Source: Streptomyces showdoensis (lineage in GTDB: Bacteria; Actinomycetota; Actinomycetes; Streptomycetales; Streptomycetaceae). From it: a stretch of DNA of 64,000 nt. Shown here piece after piece: positions 8,852 to 17,378 of this stretch. A program made the translations under genes and the position numbers. The notes beneath the pieces are model-generated. The model did no database searches, was not told the DNA's origin, and saw nothing but the letters and a program-made list of their open reading frames with translations. The stretch spans positions 3,963,501 to 4,027,500 of the forward strand of contig NZ_BAAAXG010000026.1 of NCBI RefSeq assembly GCF_039535475.1. The letters run 5' to 3'. How positions within the stretch are numbered: the stretch's first letter is position 1; each line of letters opens with the position of its first letter.

Positions 8852-10135
8852 ATGCGCATCTCTTTCCTGCTCCACAACGGCTATCACATCGGCGGCACGA
8901 TCCGGACCACGTTCACGCTCGCCGCGCAGCTGGCGACGCGTCACGAGGTGGAGATCGTCTCGGTGTTCCGCCACCGCGACGACCCGATCCTCGGCCTCCC
9001 GGCCGGAGTGACCCTGCGTCACCTCGTCGACCTGCGGAAGGACGGCCCGGGCTACGACGGCGGGCACCCCGACTTCCGGCGCCCCGCCCGGGTCTTCCCG
9101 CGCGGCGACGGGCGCTGGAGGCAGTACAGCGCGCTCACCGACGCCCGGATCGGCGCCCACCTGGCCTCGGTCGCCGCGGACGTGGTGGTCGCCACCCGCC
9201 CCGGCCTCAACGTGCAGCTGGCCCGGCAGGCCCCGCGCGGGCCGGTCCTGATCGGCCAGGAGCACCTGATCCTCGACGGGCACAGCTACCGGCTGCGCCG
9301 CGACATCGCCCACGAGTACGCGCTCCTGGACGCCGTCACCACCGTCACCGAGGCCGACGCCCGTGCCTACCGGGCGCTCGGCCTGCCCGGCGTCCGCGTC
9401 GACGCCGTGCCCAACAGCGTGCCCGCGCCGGGCGTGCCGCCGGCCGACCCCGCCGCGAAGGTCGTCGTCGCGGCCGGCCGGCTCACCCCGGTCAAGCGGT
9501 ACGACCTGCTGATCGACGCCTTCGCCGAGGTGGCCGCCGCCCGCCCCGACTGGAAGCTGCGGATCTACGGCACCGGCGACGCCTCCGACAACCTGAAGCG
9601 GACGCTGGCCCGGCAGATCGAGCGGCGCGAGCTCGGCGCGCACGTCTTCCTCATGGGCACCGCCCACCCGATGGAGCCCGAGTGGGCCAAGGGCTCGCTC
9701 GCCGCGGTCACCTCCCGGCGCGAGTCCTTCGGCATGACCATCGTCGAGGCGATGCGCTGCGGCCTCCCGGTCGTCTCCACCGACTGCCCGCACGGACCCG
9801 GCGAGATCATCGAGGACGGCGTCGACGGCCGGCTCGTCCCCGTCGACGACACCGCCGCGGTCGGCGCGGCCCTGCTCGCCCTCATCAACGACGACGAGGG
9901 CCGGGCCCGCGCGGCGAAGGCGGCGCTCGCCGCGTCCGAGCGCTTCGACCCGGTGCCGATCGCCGCCCGCCACGAGGCGATCTGGACCGAGCTCGCCGCC
10001 GAGGCCGCCGTCCGTCCCCGGACCCGGAGCCACCCGCGCGGCCGCGCCGCCGTCCACCGCGCGGTCGGCGCGCTCCTCGACACCGGCTACGCGGCGAAGG
10101 CCGCGGCCGGCCGGCTGGTCCGCCGCCTGCGCTGA
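8852..10135 (+). CDS. GT4-family glycosyltransferase
   Basis: Cytosolic GT-B-fold retaining glycosyltransferase, 427 aa. The N-terminal acceptor domain begins MRISFLLHNGYHIGGTIRTT, the glycine-loop typical of GT4. The C-terminal nucleotide-sugar domain has VVAAGRLTPVKRYDLLIDAF and the E-x7-E-type donor motif SRRESFGMTIVEAMRCGLPVVSTDC. The extra C-terminal 60 residues are Arg/Ala-rich. ATG 8852 has a G-rich Shine-Dalgarno (GGGGGGAAC) at about 8832-8840, and a TACAGT hexamer at 8804-8809 may be its -10. Close homologues act on teichoic acid-like or other surface glycans, but acceptor and donor are not determinable here. It is monocistronic between the LivK-like and WYL genes. Confidence 0.9.
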   Translation: MRISFLLHNGYHIGGTIRTTFTLAAQLATRHEVEIVSVFRHRDDPILGLPAGVTLRHLVDLRKDGPGYDGGHPDFRRPARVFPRGDGRWRQYSALTDARIGAHLASVAADVVVATRPGLNVQLARQAPRGPVLIGQEHLILDGHSYRLRRDIAHEYALLDAVTTVTEADARAYRALGLPGVRVDAVPNSVPAPGVPPADPAAKVVVAAGRLTPVKRYDLLIDAFAEVAAARPDWKLRIYGTGDASDNLKRTLARQIERRELGAHVFLMGTAHPMEPEWAKGSLAAVTSRRESFGMTIVEAMRCGLPVVSTDCPHGPGEIIEDGVDGRLVPVDDTAAVGAALLALINDDEGRARAAKAALAASERFDPVPIAARHEAIWTELAAEAAVRPRTRSHPRGRAAVHRAVGALLDTGYAAKAAAGRLVRRLR

Positions 10136-10243
10136 GGCGCGGCGTCGCCCACGGCCGGCCCGGCCGCCCCCGGCTCACCGGGCCTCCGGATCCGGCCGGA
10201 TCGAGGACCGTAACCGTCCGCGAGGGCTGGCAGACTCGCCCGC

Positions 10244-11230
10244 ATGTTGGAGACCTCCGCACGACTGCTGCGTCTGCTCTCGCTGCTCCAGGCCCATCGC
10301 GAGTGGTCCGGGGCCGACCTCGCCGCGCGGCTCGGGGTGACCTCGCGGACCGTGCGCCGTGACGTCGACCGGCTGCGCGAGCTCGGCTACCCGGTCAACG
10401 CCACACCCGGCACCGGTGGCGGCTACCAGCTCGGGGCGGGGGCCGAGCTGCCGCCGCTGCTGCTCGACGACGAGGAGGCGGTCGCCGTCGCCGTCGGGCT
10501 GCGCGCCGCCGCGGGGCAGGGCGTCGAGGGCATCGGCGAGAGCTCCGTACGGGCCCTCGCCAAGCTGGAACAGGTGCTGCCCGGGCGGCTTCGGCGCCGG
10601 GTGAGCGCCCTGAACGCCTTCACCGTGCCGATGCTGCGCACCCCGCGGGACACGATCGACCCGGCGGTGCTCACCGAGCTCGCGCACGCCTGCCGGGACG
10701 CCGAACTGCTGCGCTTCGCCTACCGGGACCACAACGGCGCCGCCACCCGCAGGACCGTCGAGCCGCACCGCCTGGTGTGCAGCGAGCGCCGCTGGTACCT
10801 GGTGGCCTGGGACGTCGACCGCGGCGACTGGCGCACCTTCCGGGCCGACCGGATCGAGCCCAAGCCGCCGCACGGCCCCCGCTTCCCGCCCCGCGAGCCG
10901 CCCGCCGAGGACCTGGCCGCCTATGTGTCCAAGGGCGTGTCCACGACGGCGTACGCGACGGAGGCCACGGTCCGGCTGCACGTGCCGCTCGCCGAGGCCG
11001 CCGCGGTGGTCGGCCCGATGGACGGCGTGCTGACGGCGGACGGGGACGCCGCCTGCCTGCTGCGCACCGGCGCCCACAGCCTGGAGGTGATGGTCGTCCA
11101 CGTGTCGATGATGGGGCTGGAGTTCGAGGTGGTCGACCCGCCGGAGCTGGCCGAACGGGTCCGCGCGCTCAGGGACCTGCTGTCCCGCGCCCTCGACCGG
11201 CCGGGCGGCGCTCCGGGGGAGGGCTCGTGA
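10244..11230 (+). CDS. HTH-WYL transcriptional regulator
   Basis: DNA-binding regulator with an N-terminal HTH_11 winged helix (residues about 5-60; [30 protein letters not shown]) and a central WYL ligand-sensing domain (about 140-225; [30 protein letters not shown], where the WYL triad reads WYL). A WCX-type C-terminal extension follows ([19 protein letters not shown]). The 328-aa size fits the family. Translation likely starts on a leaderless message: CAGACT at 10231-10236 sits 7 nt before the ATG and no Shine-Dalgarno is visible. The 3' end overlaps the convergent ctaD gene by 62 bp. Its target genes are unknown. Confidence 0.9.
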   Translation: MLETSARLLRLLSLLQAHREWSGADLAARLGVTSRTVRRDVDRLRELGYPVNATPGTGGGYQLGAGAELPPLLLDDEEAVAVAVGLRAAAGQGVEGIGESSVRALAKLEQVLPGRLRRRVSALNAFTVPMLRTPRDTIDPAVLTELAHACRDAELLRFAYRDHNGAATRRTVEPHRLVCSERRWYLVAWDVDRGDWRTFRADRIEPKPPHGPRFPPREPPAEDLAAYVSKGVSTTAYATEATVRLHVPLAEAAAVVGPMDGVLTADGDAACLLRTGAHSLEVMVVHVSMMGLEFEVVDPPELAERVRALRDLLSRALDRPGGAPGEGS

Positions 11231-12881
11231 GCCGCATCCGCTCGTAGGCGGCGAACTCCGGGTGGCGCAGGTCGAAGGCGGGGGACTCGGAGCGGATCCG
11301 GGGCACCGAGGTGAAGTTGTGCCGGGGCGGCGGGCAGGAGGTCGCCCACTCCAGCGAGCGCCCGTAGCCCCACGGGTCGTCGACCTCGACCTTCTCCCCG
11401 TACCGCCAGGTGCGCCACACGTTGTAGAGGAAGGGCAGGGTGGAGGCGCCCAGCAGGAAGGCGCCGATGGTCGAGACCGTGTTGAGCGCGGTGAAGCCGT
11501 CCGCCTCCAGGTAGTCGGCGTACCGCCGGGGCATCCCCTCGGCGCCGAGCCAGTGCTGGACCAGGAAGGTCGTGTGGAAGCCGACGAAGAGGGTCCAGAA
11601 GTGCATCTTCCCGAGCCGTTCGTCGAGCATCCGCCCGGTGAACTTGGGCCACCAGAAGTAGAAGCCGGCGAAGGTCGCGAAGACGACGGTGCCGAAGACC
11701 GTGTAGTGGAAGTGGGCGACCACGAAGTACGAGTCGGTGACGGCGAAGTCCATCGGCGGCGAGGCGAGGATCACCCCGGTGAGCCCGCCGAACAGGAACG
11801 ACACCAGGAAGCCGGTGGCCCAGAGCATCGGGGTCTCGAAGGAGAGCGAGCCGCCCAGCATGGTGCCGGTCCAGTTGAAGAACTTCACCCCGGTGGGCAC
11901 CGCGATCAGGAAGGACAGCAGCGAGAAGAAGGGCAGCAGCACCGCCCCGGTCGCGAACATGTGGTGCGCCCACACCACCACCGACAGACCGGTGATGGCC
12001 ATCGTGGCGGCGATGAGGGTGGTGTAGCCGAAGATGGGCTTGCGGGAGAAGACCGGGATGATCTCGCTGATGATGCCGAAGAACGGCAGGGCGATGATGT
12101 AGACCTCGGGGTGCCCGAAGAACCAGAAGAGGTGCTGCCACAGCAGCGCGCCGCCGTACTCCGGCTGGAAGACCACCGCGCCCAGCCGCCGGTCGGCCTC
12201 CAGGACGAGCAGGGCCGCGGCGAGCACCGGGAAGGCCATCAGCACCAGGATCGCGGTGAAGAGGACGTTCCAGGTGAAGATCGGCATCCGGAACATCGTC
12301 ATCCCCGGCGCCCGCATCCCGATGACGGTCGCCAGGAAGTTCACCGAGGTGAGGATCGTGCCGAAGCCGGAGAGCGCGAGCCCCATGATCCACAGGTCGG
12401 GGCCCACGCCGGGCGAGCGCAGCAGGCCGTTCAGCGGGGCGTAGGCGGTCCACCCGAAGGCGGCCGGGCCGCCGGGGGTGAAGGCGGAGCCGAGCACCAT
12501 CAGGCCGCCGAAGAGGAACAGCCAGTACGAGAACATGTTGAGCCGCGGGAAGGCGACGTCGGGGGCGCCGATCTGCAGCGGCACCAGCTCGTTGGCGAAG
12601 CCGGCGAAGGTGGGGGTCGCGAAGAGCAGCAGCATGATCGTGCCGTGCAGGGTGAAGGCCTGGTTGAACTCCAGGTTCGAGACCAGCTGGAGCCCGGGTC
12701 TGGCCAGCTCGGCCCGCATCACCATCGCGAGGGCCCCGGCGATCAGGAAGAAGACGAACGAGGTCGCCAGATACAGGTGACCGATCTTCTTGTGGTCGGT
12801 GGTGGTGATCCAGTCGATCAGGACCCGTCCGTGCCGCTGGCGTGCGGATTCGGCGGTTCCGACCGCGGTCTCGGTAGCCAT
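11169..12881 (-). CDS. ctaD: Cytochrome c oxidase subunit I, stand-alone paralogue
   Basis: Catalytic subunit of an aa3-type oxidase: reduces O2 to water and pumps protons in the membrane. The 570-aa product starts [14 protein letters not shown] and has 12 predicted helices. Haem and copper ligands are all visible: FTLHGTIML (low-spin haem), [15 protein letters not shown] (CuB His with the cross-linked Tyr), [11 protein letters not shown] (CuB His pair) and [11 protein letters not shown] (haem a3 and a ligands). The K-channel region and DxxxxDxYF (DFAVTDSYF) are present. There is no subunit II, III or IV gene nearby, so this is probably an extra ctaD copy outside the main cta/qcr cluster. The 3' end runs 62 bp into the convergent WYL gene. 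Confidence 0.95.
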   Translation of the reverse strand: MATETAVGTAESARQRHGRVLIDWITTTDHKKIGHLYLATSFVFFLIAGALAMVMRAELARPGLQLVSNLEFNQAFTLHGTIMLLLFATPTFAGFANELVPLQIGAPDVAFPRLNMFSYWLFLFGGLMVLGSAFTPGGPAAFGWTAYAPLNGLLRSPGVGPDLWIMGLALSGFGTILTSVNFLATVIGMRAPGMTMFRMPIFTWNVLFTAILVLMAFPVLAAALLVLEADRRLGAVVFQPEYGGALLWQHLFWFFGHPEVYIIALPFFGIISEIIPVFSRKPIFGYTTLIAATMAITGLSVVVWAHHMFATGAVLLPFFSLLSFLIAVPTGVKFFNWTGTMLGGSLSFETPMLWATGFLVSFLFGGLTGVILASPPMDFAVTDSYFVVAHFHYTVFGTVVFATFAGFYFWWPKFTGRMLDERLGKMHFWTLFVGFHTTFLVQHWLGAEGMPRRYADYLEADGFTALNTVSTIGAFLLGASTLPFLYNVWRTWRYGEKVEVDDPWGYGRSLEWATSCPPPRHNFTSVPRIRSESPAFDLRHPEFAAYERMRLTSPPPERRPAGRGRGTAGP

Positions 12882-13166
12882 CCCTGGATGATGCGCCGGG
12901 CCGGACGGGAAGCGGGGGAGGCGGACCGACGGGTCGTCCGGTCGGCGGACGGTGTGTGCGCGGTGCGCGGAAAACGTGAAAGCCGCGCATCTGGGCGGAT
13001 GCCCGGGAATTCCGGCGGACGGCAGTCGTACCCGAATTCCGGGGAAGGGCCGATAAATACCGGAGAGGCGGCCGGAAACCGCCCGTGCGAACGGGCGGGT
13101 CCCTGTCAAACATATGTCGAGAACCTGTGACACAAGCGTGACCGGCAAGGGACTAACGTGAGCTGT

Positions 13167-13358
13167 ATGACACCCGAACACGCACCCGAAACGTATGTGG
13201 GGCTCGCCGCCGACGATGCCGAGCGCATCGCCCGTCACCGGGGCTGGCGGGTCGTCCGCTCACTGCCGCCCGGCTCGATCGTGACCATGGAGTACCTGGC
13301 CGGGCGCATCAACTTCGAGGTCGAGGACGGGGTCGTCACGCGCGTCTGGCTCGGCTGA
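13167..13358 (+). CDS. Peptidase inhibitor I78-family protein, 63 aa
   Basis: Small protein of the I78 (potato-inhibitor-I-like) family, proposed to inhibit serine proteases. The conserved core is [20 protein letters not shown] then [25 protein letters not shown]. No signal peptide is visible. I prefer ATG 13167 because TAACGT at 13154-13159 ends exactly 7 nt upstream, which fits leaderless transcription. A GTG at 13158 with AAGGGA at 13147-13152 would give a 66-aa form. A strong hairpin at 13388-13430 ends the unit. Confidence 0.82.
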   Translation: MTPEHAPETYVGLAADDAERIARHRGWRVVRSLPPGSIVTMEYLAGRINFEVEDGVVTRVWLG

Positions 13359-13387
13359 CGGAGCCGCCGGGCCCGCGGGCCCGGGTG

Positions 13388-13430
13388 TGACGGAGGGGCC
13401 CCGGCCGTCCCGGCCGGGGCCCCTCCGTCA
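13388..13430. terminator. Bidirectional terminator hairpin, 20-bp perfect stem
   Basis: Arms 13388-13407 and 13411-13430 are perfect reverse complements (TGACGGAGGGG...) with a 3-nt loop. It separates the I78 gene from the convergent PAP2 gene (stop at 13445). Confidence 0.9.
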
Positions 13431-13444
13431 TGCCGTGCGGCGGC

Positions 13445-14449
13445 TCAGCCGCCGGTGGCCGGCCGCGAGTGCGGCGGCCGGCGGCTGCCGGCCGGACCGA
13501 CCGGGCTGCGCTCCGAGCGCACCGCGTGATGGGTGCGGGGCGGGGCGAGCGGCGGGGTCGGGAGCCCGGCCGCGCGGCCCGCGGCCGCCCGGCCGGAACC
13601 GGCGCCGACCTTCTCCCGGACCGGCTCCTCGGCGCCCGTGGGGCGCTGCGGGAAGAGTCCGGGCACCGGTCCGCCGGCCGCGACGGGCAGCGAGGGGACC
13701 AGGCGCCGACGGGCCCGCAGCTGCTCGCGCAGCCGGTCCCGCAGCCCCAGGATCCAGGCCTCGGCCACCGCGATCACCGGCTCGCACCAGGGCAGCGCGA
13801 GCAGGATGAGCAGGCCGGCGGCCCAGCCCAGCAGCACGTCGCTGAGCCAGTGGGTGCCGAGGTAGACGGTGGTCAGGCCGACCCCGAGGGCGACCACGGC
13901 CGAGAGGGCCGACAGATAGCGCCGGGCCCTCGGCGTGGTCGCCAGATAGGCCAGGATGCCCCAGGTCACGACCGCGTTCGCGGTGTGACCGGACGGGAAT
14001 ATATCCCCGCCGGCGAAGAGCTCGGCGGAGCCGACCTGCGTCGCGTAGTGGGGGCCGAGACGGCCGAGTCCGAGCTTGACCGCGCCGACGGTCACGTTGA
14101 GGAGGAGCAGCGCGGCGCCGAGGGAGAGCAGCGGTCGCAGCGTGTGCTGGCGCCAGGAGCGCCAGCCCAGCCAGGCCGCCACCATCACGGCCGTGGGGCC
14201 GCGCTGGCCGAGGACGACGTAGTAGTCGAGGAAGGCGTGCAGCTCCGGCCACTGCTGATAGGGCCGGAACAGCATGATCTTCCAGTCGAGGGTCACCAGC
14301 CAGGTCGACAGCAGTACGGCGACGACGATGGCCAGATAGAACGCCGACGTCCCGCCGAAGAGGGCGAGACGCGTGCGGGTCATCCGCGGGACCTCTATCT
14401 TCGGCGGTTCCGGCTCCCGGTCCAGCCGGGCAAAGATGTCGGTACGCAC
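13445..14449 (-). CDS. PAP2-family membrane phosphatase
   Basis: Integral membrane lipid-phosphate or undecaprenyl-diphosphate-type phosphatase, 334 aa. About six transmembrane helices are predicted. The three PAP2 motifs are present: KLGLGRLGPH (motif 1, with the usual Arg), FPSGHTAN (motif 2) and VYLGTHWLSDVLLGW (motif 3, catalytic His and Asp). A 100-residue Pro/Arg-rich cytosolic tail follows. The start is GTG 14449-14447 (VRTDIFARLDREPEPP). TAACGT at 14462-14457 ends 7 nt before it and there is no Shine-Dalgarno, so leaderless translation is likely; the internal MTRTRLALFGG is the alternative. Substrate unknown. Confidence 0.88.
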   Translation of the reverse strand: MRTDIFARLDREPEPPKIEVPRMTRTRLALFGGTSAFYLAIVVAVLLSTWLVTLDWKIMLFRPYQQWPELHAFLDYYVVLGQRGPTAVMVAAWLGWRSWRQHTLRPLLSLGAALLLLNVTVGAVKLGLGRLGPHYATQVGSAELFAGGDIFPSGHTANAVVTWGILAYLATTPRARRYLSALSAVVALGVGLTTVYLGTHWLSDVLLGWAAGLLILLALPWCEPVIAVAEAWILGLRDRLREQLRARRRLVPSLPVAAGGPVPGLFPQRPTGAEEPVREKVGAGSGRAAAGRAAGLPTPPLAPPRTHHAVRSERSPVGPAGSRRPPHSRPATGG

Positions 14450-14863
14450 CCAATCGACGTTACAGGGAGTGAGTAGCGGCCTTGGTCGTTCCGGTGCCTT
14501 CGTGATGACGATGTGATGTGGAGTTGCTCTCAGCCGGGCGTTTGTTCCCGTCACCCGTCGGAAAATCGGATGACCTTCTGCCCTATTGCCGAGCGGGTGT
14601 TTCCGGAAGTCTGTTTGAGGTCCCGGGGAATGCCGGGGCAATTGGCCGAACGGCCTTCCGCGCGGAATTCCATGCGACGCGCGGCGCGGCCCGAGTGGCG
14701 TACGCCACACTCCGCGGCCCGCCGGGGTGAGAGCTGCGCCACGCGCTCGGGCCTTGAACTCGCGTACGCTGACGGCTCACTCGCCCGTCGATGCCGGGCC
14801 GCCCCGGGGTCCGGCCCCGGCAGGTGCCCGCCGAGCGCGAGGGCTTCACTGGGAGGTACGTAC
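14450..14863. other. 414-bp intergenic region between divergent PAP2 and MFS genes
   Basis: Less G+C-rich than its surroundings, especially 14500-14640. It carries the PAP2 leaderless -10 (14457-14462) and a Shine-Dalgarno GGGAGG (14851-14856) for the exporter. I see no convincing ORF, RNA gene or clear operator. A TTGAAC at 14754-14759 could be a -35 for the exporter but lacks a well-spaced -10. Confidence 0.5.
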
Positions 14864-16612
14864 ATGACGCGGACGAACACGGCCGGAGCGCGGCTCCGAA
14901 CCGCTGCCGGCGGCGCCAACCGCTGGGTCGTCCTCGTCGTCCTCTGCGTCAGTCTGCTGCTCGTCGCGCTCGACGCGACCGTGCTGCACGTCGCCGTCCC
15001 CTCCCTCACCGAGGACCTGCGCCCCAGCTCCACCGCGCTGCTGTGGATCGTCGACGCCTACCCGCTGATCTGTGCCTCGCTGCTGATCCTCTTCGGCACG
15101 CTCGGCGACCGGGTCGGCCGCAGACGGGTGCTGCTCCTCGGTTACGCGCTGTTCGGCATCGCCTCCGTGGTCGCCGCGCTCGCCACCACCCCCGAGGTCC
15201 TGATCGGCGCCCGGGCCCTGCTCGGGGTCGGCGGCGCGATGATCATGCCCGCCACGCTCTCGATCCTCCGCGCGGTCTTCCCCGACCGGCGCGAGCGGGC
15301 CACCGCCATCGGCGTCTGGACGGCGGTCGCCGCCATCGGCGCCGCCACCGGGCCGGTGCTCGGCGGCTTCCTGGTCGAGCACTACTGGTGGGGTTCGGTC
15401 TTCCTGATCAACATCCCGCTGATGGCGCTGATCCTGCCGCTCGGGCGCTGGCTGCTGCCCGAGTCCAAGGGCAGCGGCGACGGCCCCTGGGACGTGCTCG
15501 GCGCGCTCATGGCCGCCGCCGGCGTCCTCGGCGCCGTCCTCGGCGTGAAGCGGCTCGGCGCGGGCGATCCCCCGCTCACCCTGGCCACCGCGGGCCCGCT
15601 GCTGATCGGCGCCGCCCTCCTCGTGCTCTTCGTGCGGCGGCAGAAGCGGCGCGCCCACCCGCTGATCGACATGCGGCTGTTCTCCCGGCCGGCCTTCACC
15701 ACCTCGGTCGGCTGCATCGTGCTGGGCATGCTGGCCCTGGTCGGCCTGGAGCTGATCGCCGTCCAGTACCTCCAGCTGATCCTCGGGCTCAGCCCCCTGG
15801 AGACCGGGCTGCGGCTGCTGCCGCTGACCTTCGCCGCCATGGCCGCGGGCGCCACCGGCTCGTACACGCTGCGCAGGATCGGACCGCGCCGGATGGTCGG
15901 CTGGGGCTTCGTGCTGACCGCCGCCGCGGTGCTGCTGCTGGTCCTCATGGGACAGCACGACCGCCCGCTGCTGCTCACCGTCGGCTTCGTGCTGCTCGGC
16001 TTCGGGCTGCAGACCACGCTCTTCTCGGCCTACGAGTCGATGCTCAGCGAGGCGCCCGTGGAGAGCGCCGGCGGCGCCGCGGCGATCGGCGAGACCTCGT
16101 ACCAGCTCGGCGCGGGCATGGGCATCGCGCTGCTCGGCAGTGTCATGAACGCGGCCTACGCGCCCGGTCTCGGCGGGCTGCCCGGGGTGCCGGCGGATGC
16201 CACGAAGGCCGCCGCGAACTCGCTCGGCGAGGCCTACCAGGTGGCGGAGCGGCTCGGCGGCCCGGCGGGGGCGGCGCTGCACCAGGCGGCCCGGCACGCC
16301 TTCGTGAACGGCCTGCACGTGACCCTGTTCGTGAGCGCCGGGCTGCTGCTGCTCGGGGCGCTGATGGCGCTGCGGCTGCCGCGGGTGATGGAGTGCGCCG
16401 CGGACCAGGAGCCGGAGCCGGTCGCGGAGCAGGCGGCGGTGACCGGGATCGCGGGGCCCGCGGCGGTGACCGGCCGGGAGACCGGGCCGGAGGCCGTGCG
16501 AGGGGCGGCGGTGGACGGCGCCCCGGAGGCGGGGCCAGCGGACCGCGCGCCGAAGGTGCCCGGGAGCCGCGAGCCCGCCGAGCCGGCCGGCTCGGCCCGG
16601 CCCCGGTCCTGA
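14864..16612 (+). CDS. 14-TM MFS multidrug exporter (DHA2 type)
   Basis: Proton-driven drug or metabolite efflux protein of the EmrB/QacA (SmvA-like) family, 582 aa. ATG 14864 has Shine-Dalgarno GGGAGG 7 nt upstream. The first helix carries the LLVALDATVLHVAVPSL signature with its membrane Asp. Motif A is GTLGDRVGRRRVLLLG, and motif C-like GPVLGGFLVEHYWWGSVFLIN follows helix 5. Fourteen helices are predicted, then a 75-residue Ala/Pro/Glu-rich tail that looks disordered. No adjacent TetR or MarR gene is present to regulate it. The terminator hairpin includes the stop codon. Confidence 0.92.
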   Translation: MTRTNTAGARLRTAAGGANRWVVLVVLCVSLLLVALDATVLHVAVPSLTEDLRPSSTALLWIVDAYPLICASLLILFGTLGDRVGRRRVLLLGYALFGIASVVAALATTPEVLIGARALLGVGGAMIMPATLSILRAVFPDRRERATAIGVWTAVAAIGAATGPVLGGFLVEHYWWGSVFLINIPLMALILPLGRWLLPESKGSGDGPWDVLGALMAAAGVLGAVLGVKRLGAGDPPLTLATAGPLLIGAALLVLFVRRQKRRAHPLIDMRLFSRPAFTTSVGCIVLGMLALVGLELIAVQYLQLILGLSPLETGLRLLPLTFAAMAAGATGSYTLRRIGPRRMVGWGFVLTAAAVLLLVLMGQHDRPLLLTVGFVLLGFGLQTTLFSAYESMLSEAPVESAGGAAAIGETSYQLGAGMGIALLGSVMNAAYAPGLGGLPGVPADATKAAANSLGEAYQVAERLGGPAGAALHQAARHAFVNGLHVTLFVSAGLLLLGALMALRLPRVMECAADQEPEPVAEQAAVTGIAGPAAVTGRETGPEAVRGAAVDGAPEAGPADRAPKVPGSREPAEPAGSARPRS

Positions 16613-16624
16613 GCCAGGACCGGG
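16602..16624 (+). terminator. Hairpin spanning the exporter stop codon
   Basis: CCCGGTCCTG (16602-16611) pairs with CAGGACCGGG (16615-16624) across a 3-nt loop. The TGA stop is inside the structure. It lies between convergent genes and could act on both strands. Confidence 0.65.
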
Positions 16625-16652
16625 CCGGAGGCGAGCCGAGCCCCGGTGGGGG

Positions 16653-17090
16653 TCAGCTCTGGTTGAAGAAACCGTCCTGCGACCGTCCGGCGGACTCGCC
16701 GTTGACGATCTGCGTGTCGGCCGGGGTCAGCAGGAAGACCCGCGTGGCCACCCGCTCGATCGAACCGCGCAGGCCGAAGGCGAGACCGGCGGCGAAGTCG
16801 ACCACGCGCTTGGCGTCGTTCGGCTCCATCGCGGTCAGGTTCACGATCACCGGGACGCCGTCCCGGAACAGCTCGCCGATGCCCCGGGCGTCCCGGAACC
16901 CGTCGGGGGAGACGGTGGCGATCCGACGGCCGTGCTCCTGCGCCGTGTCGGTCGCCACCCGCACCCGCGGGTCCGTCACCCAGGCGTCGCTGCCGTTCTC
17001 GGCACCGTCGGCGTACTCGTCGTCGTAGTAACGCTCGTCGTTGTCCTCGACGAGTCCCAGCCAGGCACTCGCCTTGCGCACCGATCCCAT
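16653..17090 (-). CDS. sepF: SepF-family cell-division protein (SflA-like paralogue)
   Basis: SepF proteins bind the membrane through an N-terminal amphipathic helix and the FtsZ tail through a C-terminal globular domain. The 145-aa product has [26 protein letters not shown] at the N-terminus, an acidic linker, and the SepF core ([58 protein letters not shown]). It is not in a dcw cluster, so it is probably one of the SepF-like proteins (SflA type, SCO1749 from memory) reported to keep FtsZ and DivIVA correctly placed in hyphae. A strong Shine-Dalgarno AAAGGAGG precedes the ATG. Confidence 0.9.
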   Translation of the reverse strand: MGSVRKASAWLGLVEDNDERYYDDEYADGAENGSDAWVTDPRVRVATDTAQEHGRRIATVSPDGFRDARGIGELFRDGVPVIVNLTAMEPNDAKRVVDFAAGLAFGLRGSIERVATRVFLLTPADTQIVNGESAGRSQDGFFNQS

Positions 17091-17378
17091 GGACGCCTCC
17101 TTTCAGCGCGGTCACTTGTGGTTCCGCAATCCCTATCGTCGTCCATGATGCGGATCGTGCGCCAAGTGGATAGTCGGCGCGCAGGGGATTCGTGACGGTA
17201 CTGGTGCAGAACGTGAGGTTCGAAAACTGGCGATTCGTCAGGGATCTTGCGGTATGCCGGGCGTGACGGGGGGTCGGACGGGGGGCGCGCAACTTAAAAT
17301 ACGAATGTCGGGCCGGAAGGGTGACGACGGAGGCGTACGGGTGAACCGTCGCACCAGGGGGCCACGGGGGAGAATGTC

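Noticed and set aside
13001..13045. Two GAATTCCGG-containing palindromes about 28 bp apart between ctaD and the I78 gene
   Set aside because: Too short and common-looking to call an operator; no known consensus matches.
11262..13130. 622-codon plus-strand ORF over ctaD
   Set aside because: Antisense shadow; Glu/Gly/His-rich with no domain, while ctaD has every haem ligand.
14518..14730. 70-aa ORF in the PAP2-MFS intergenic region
   Set aside because: No ribosome site and weak codon bias, with overlapping shadow frames; nothing recognisable.
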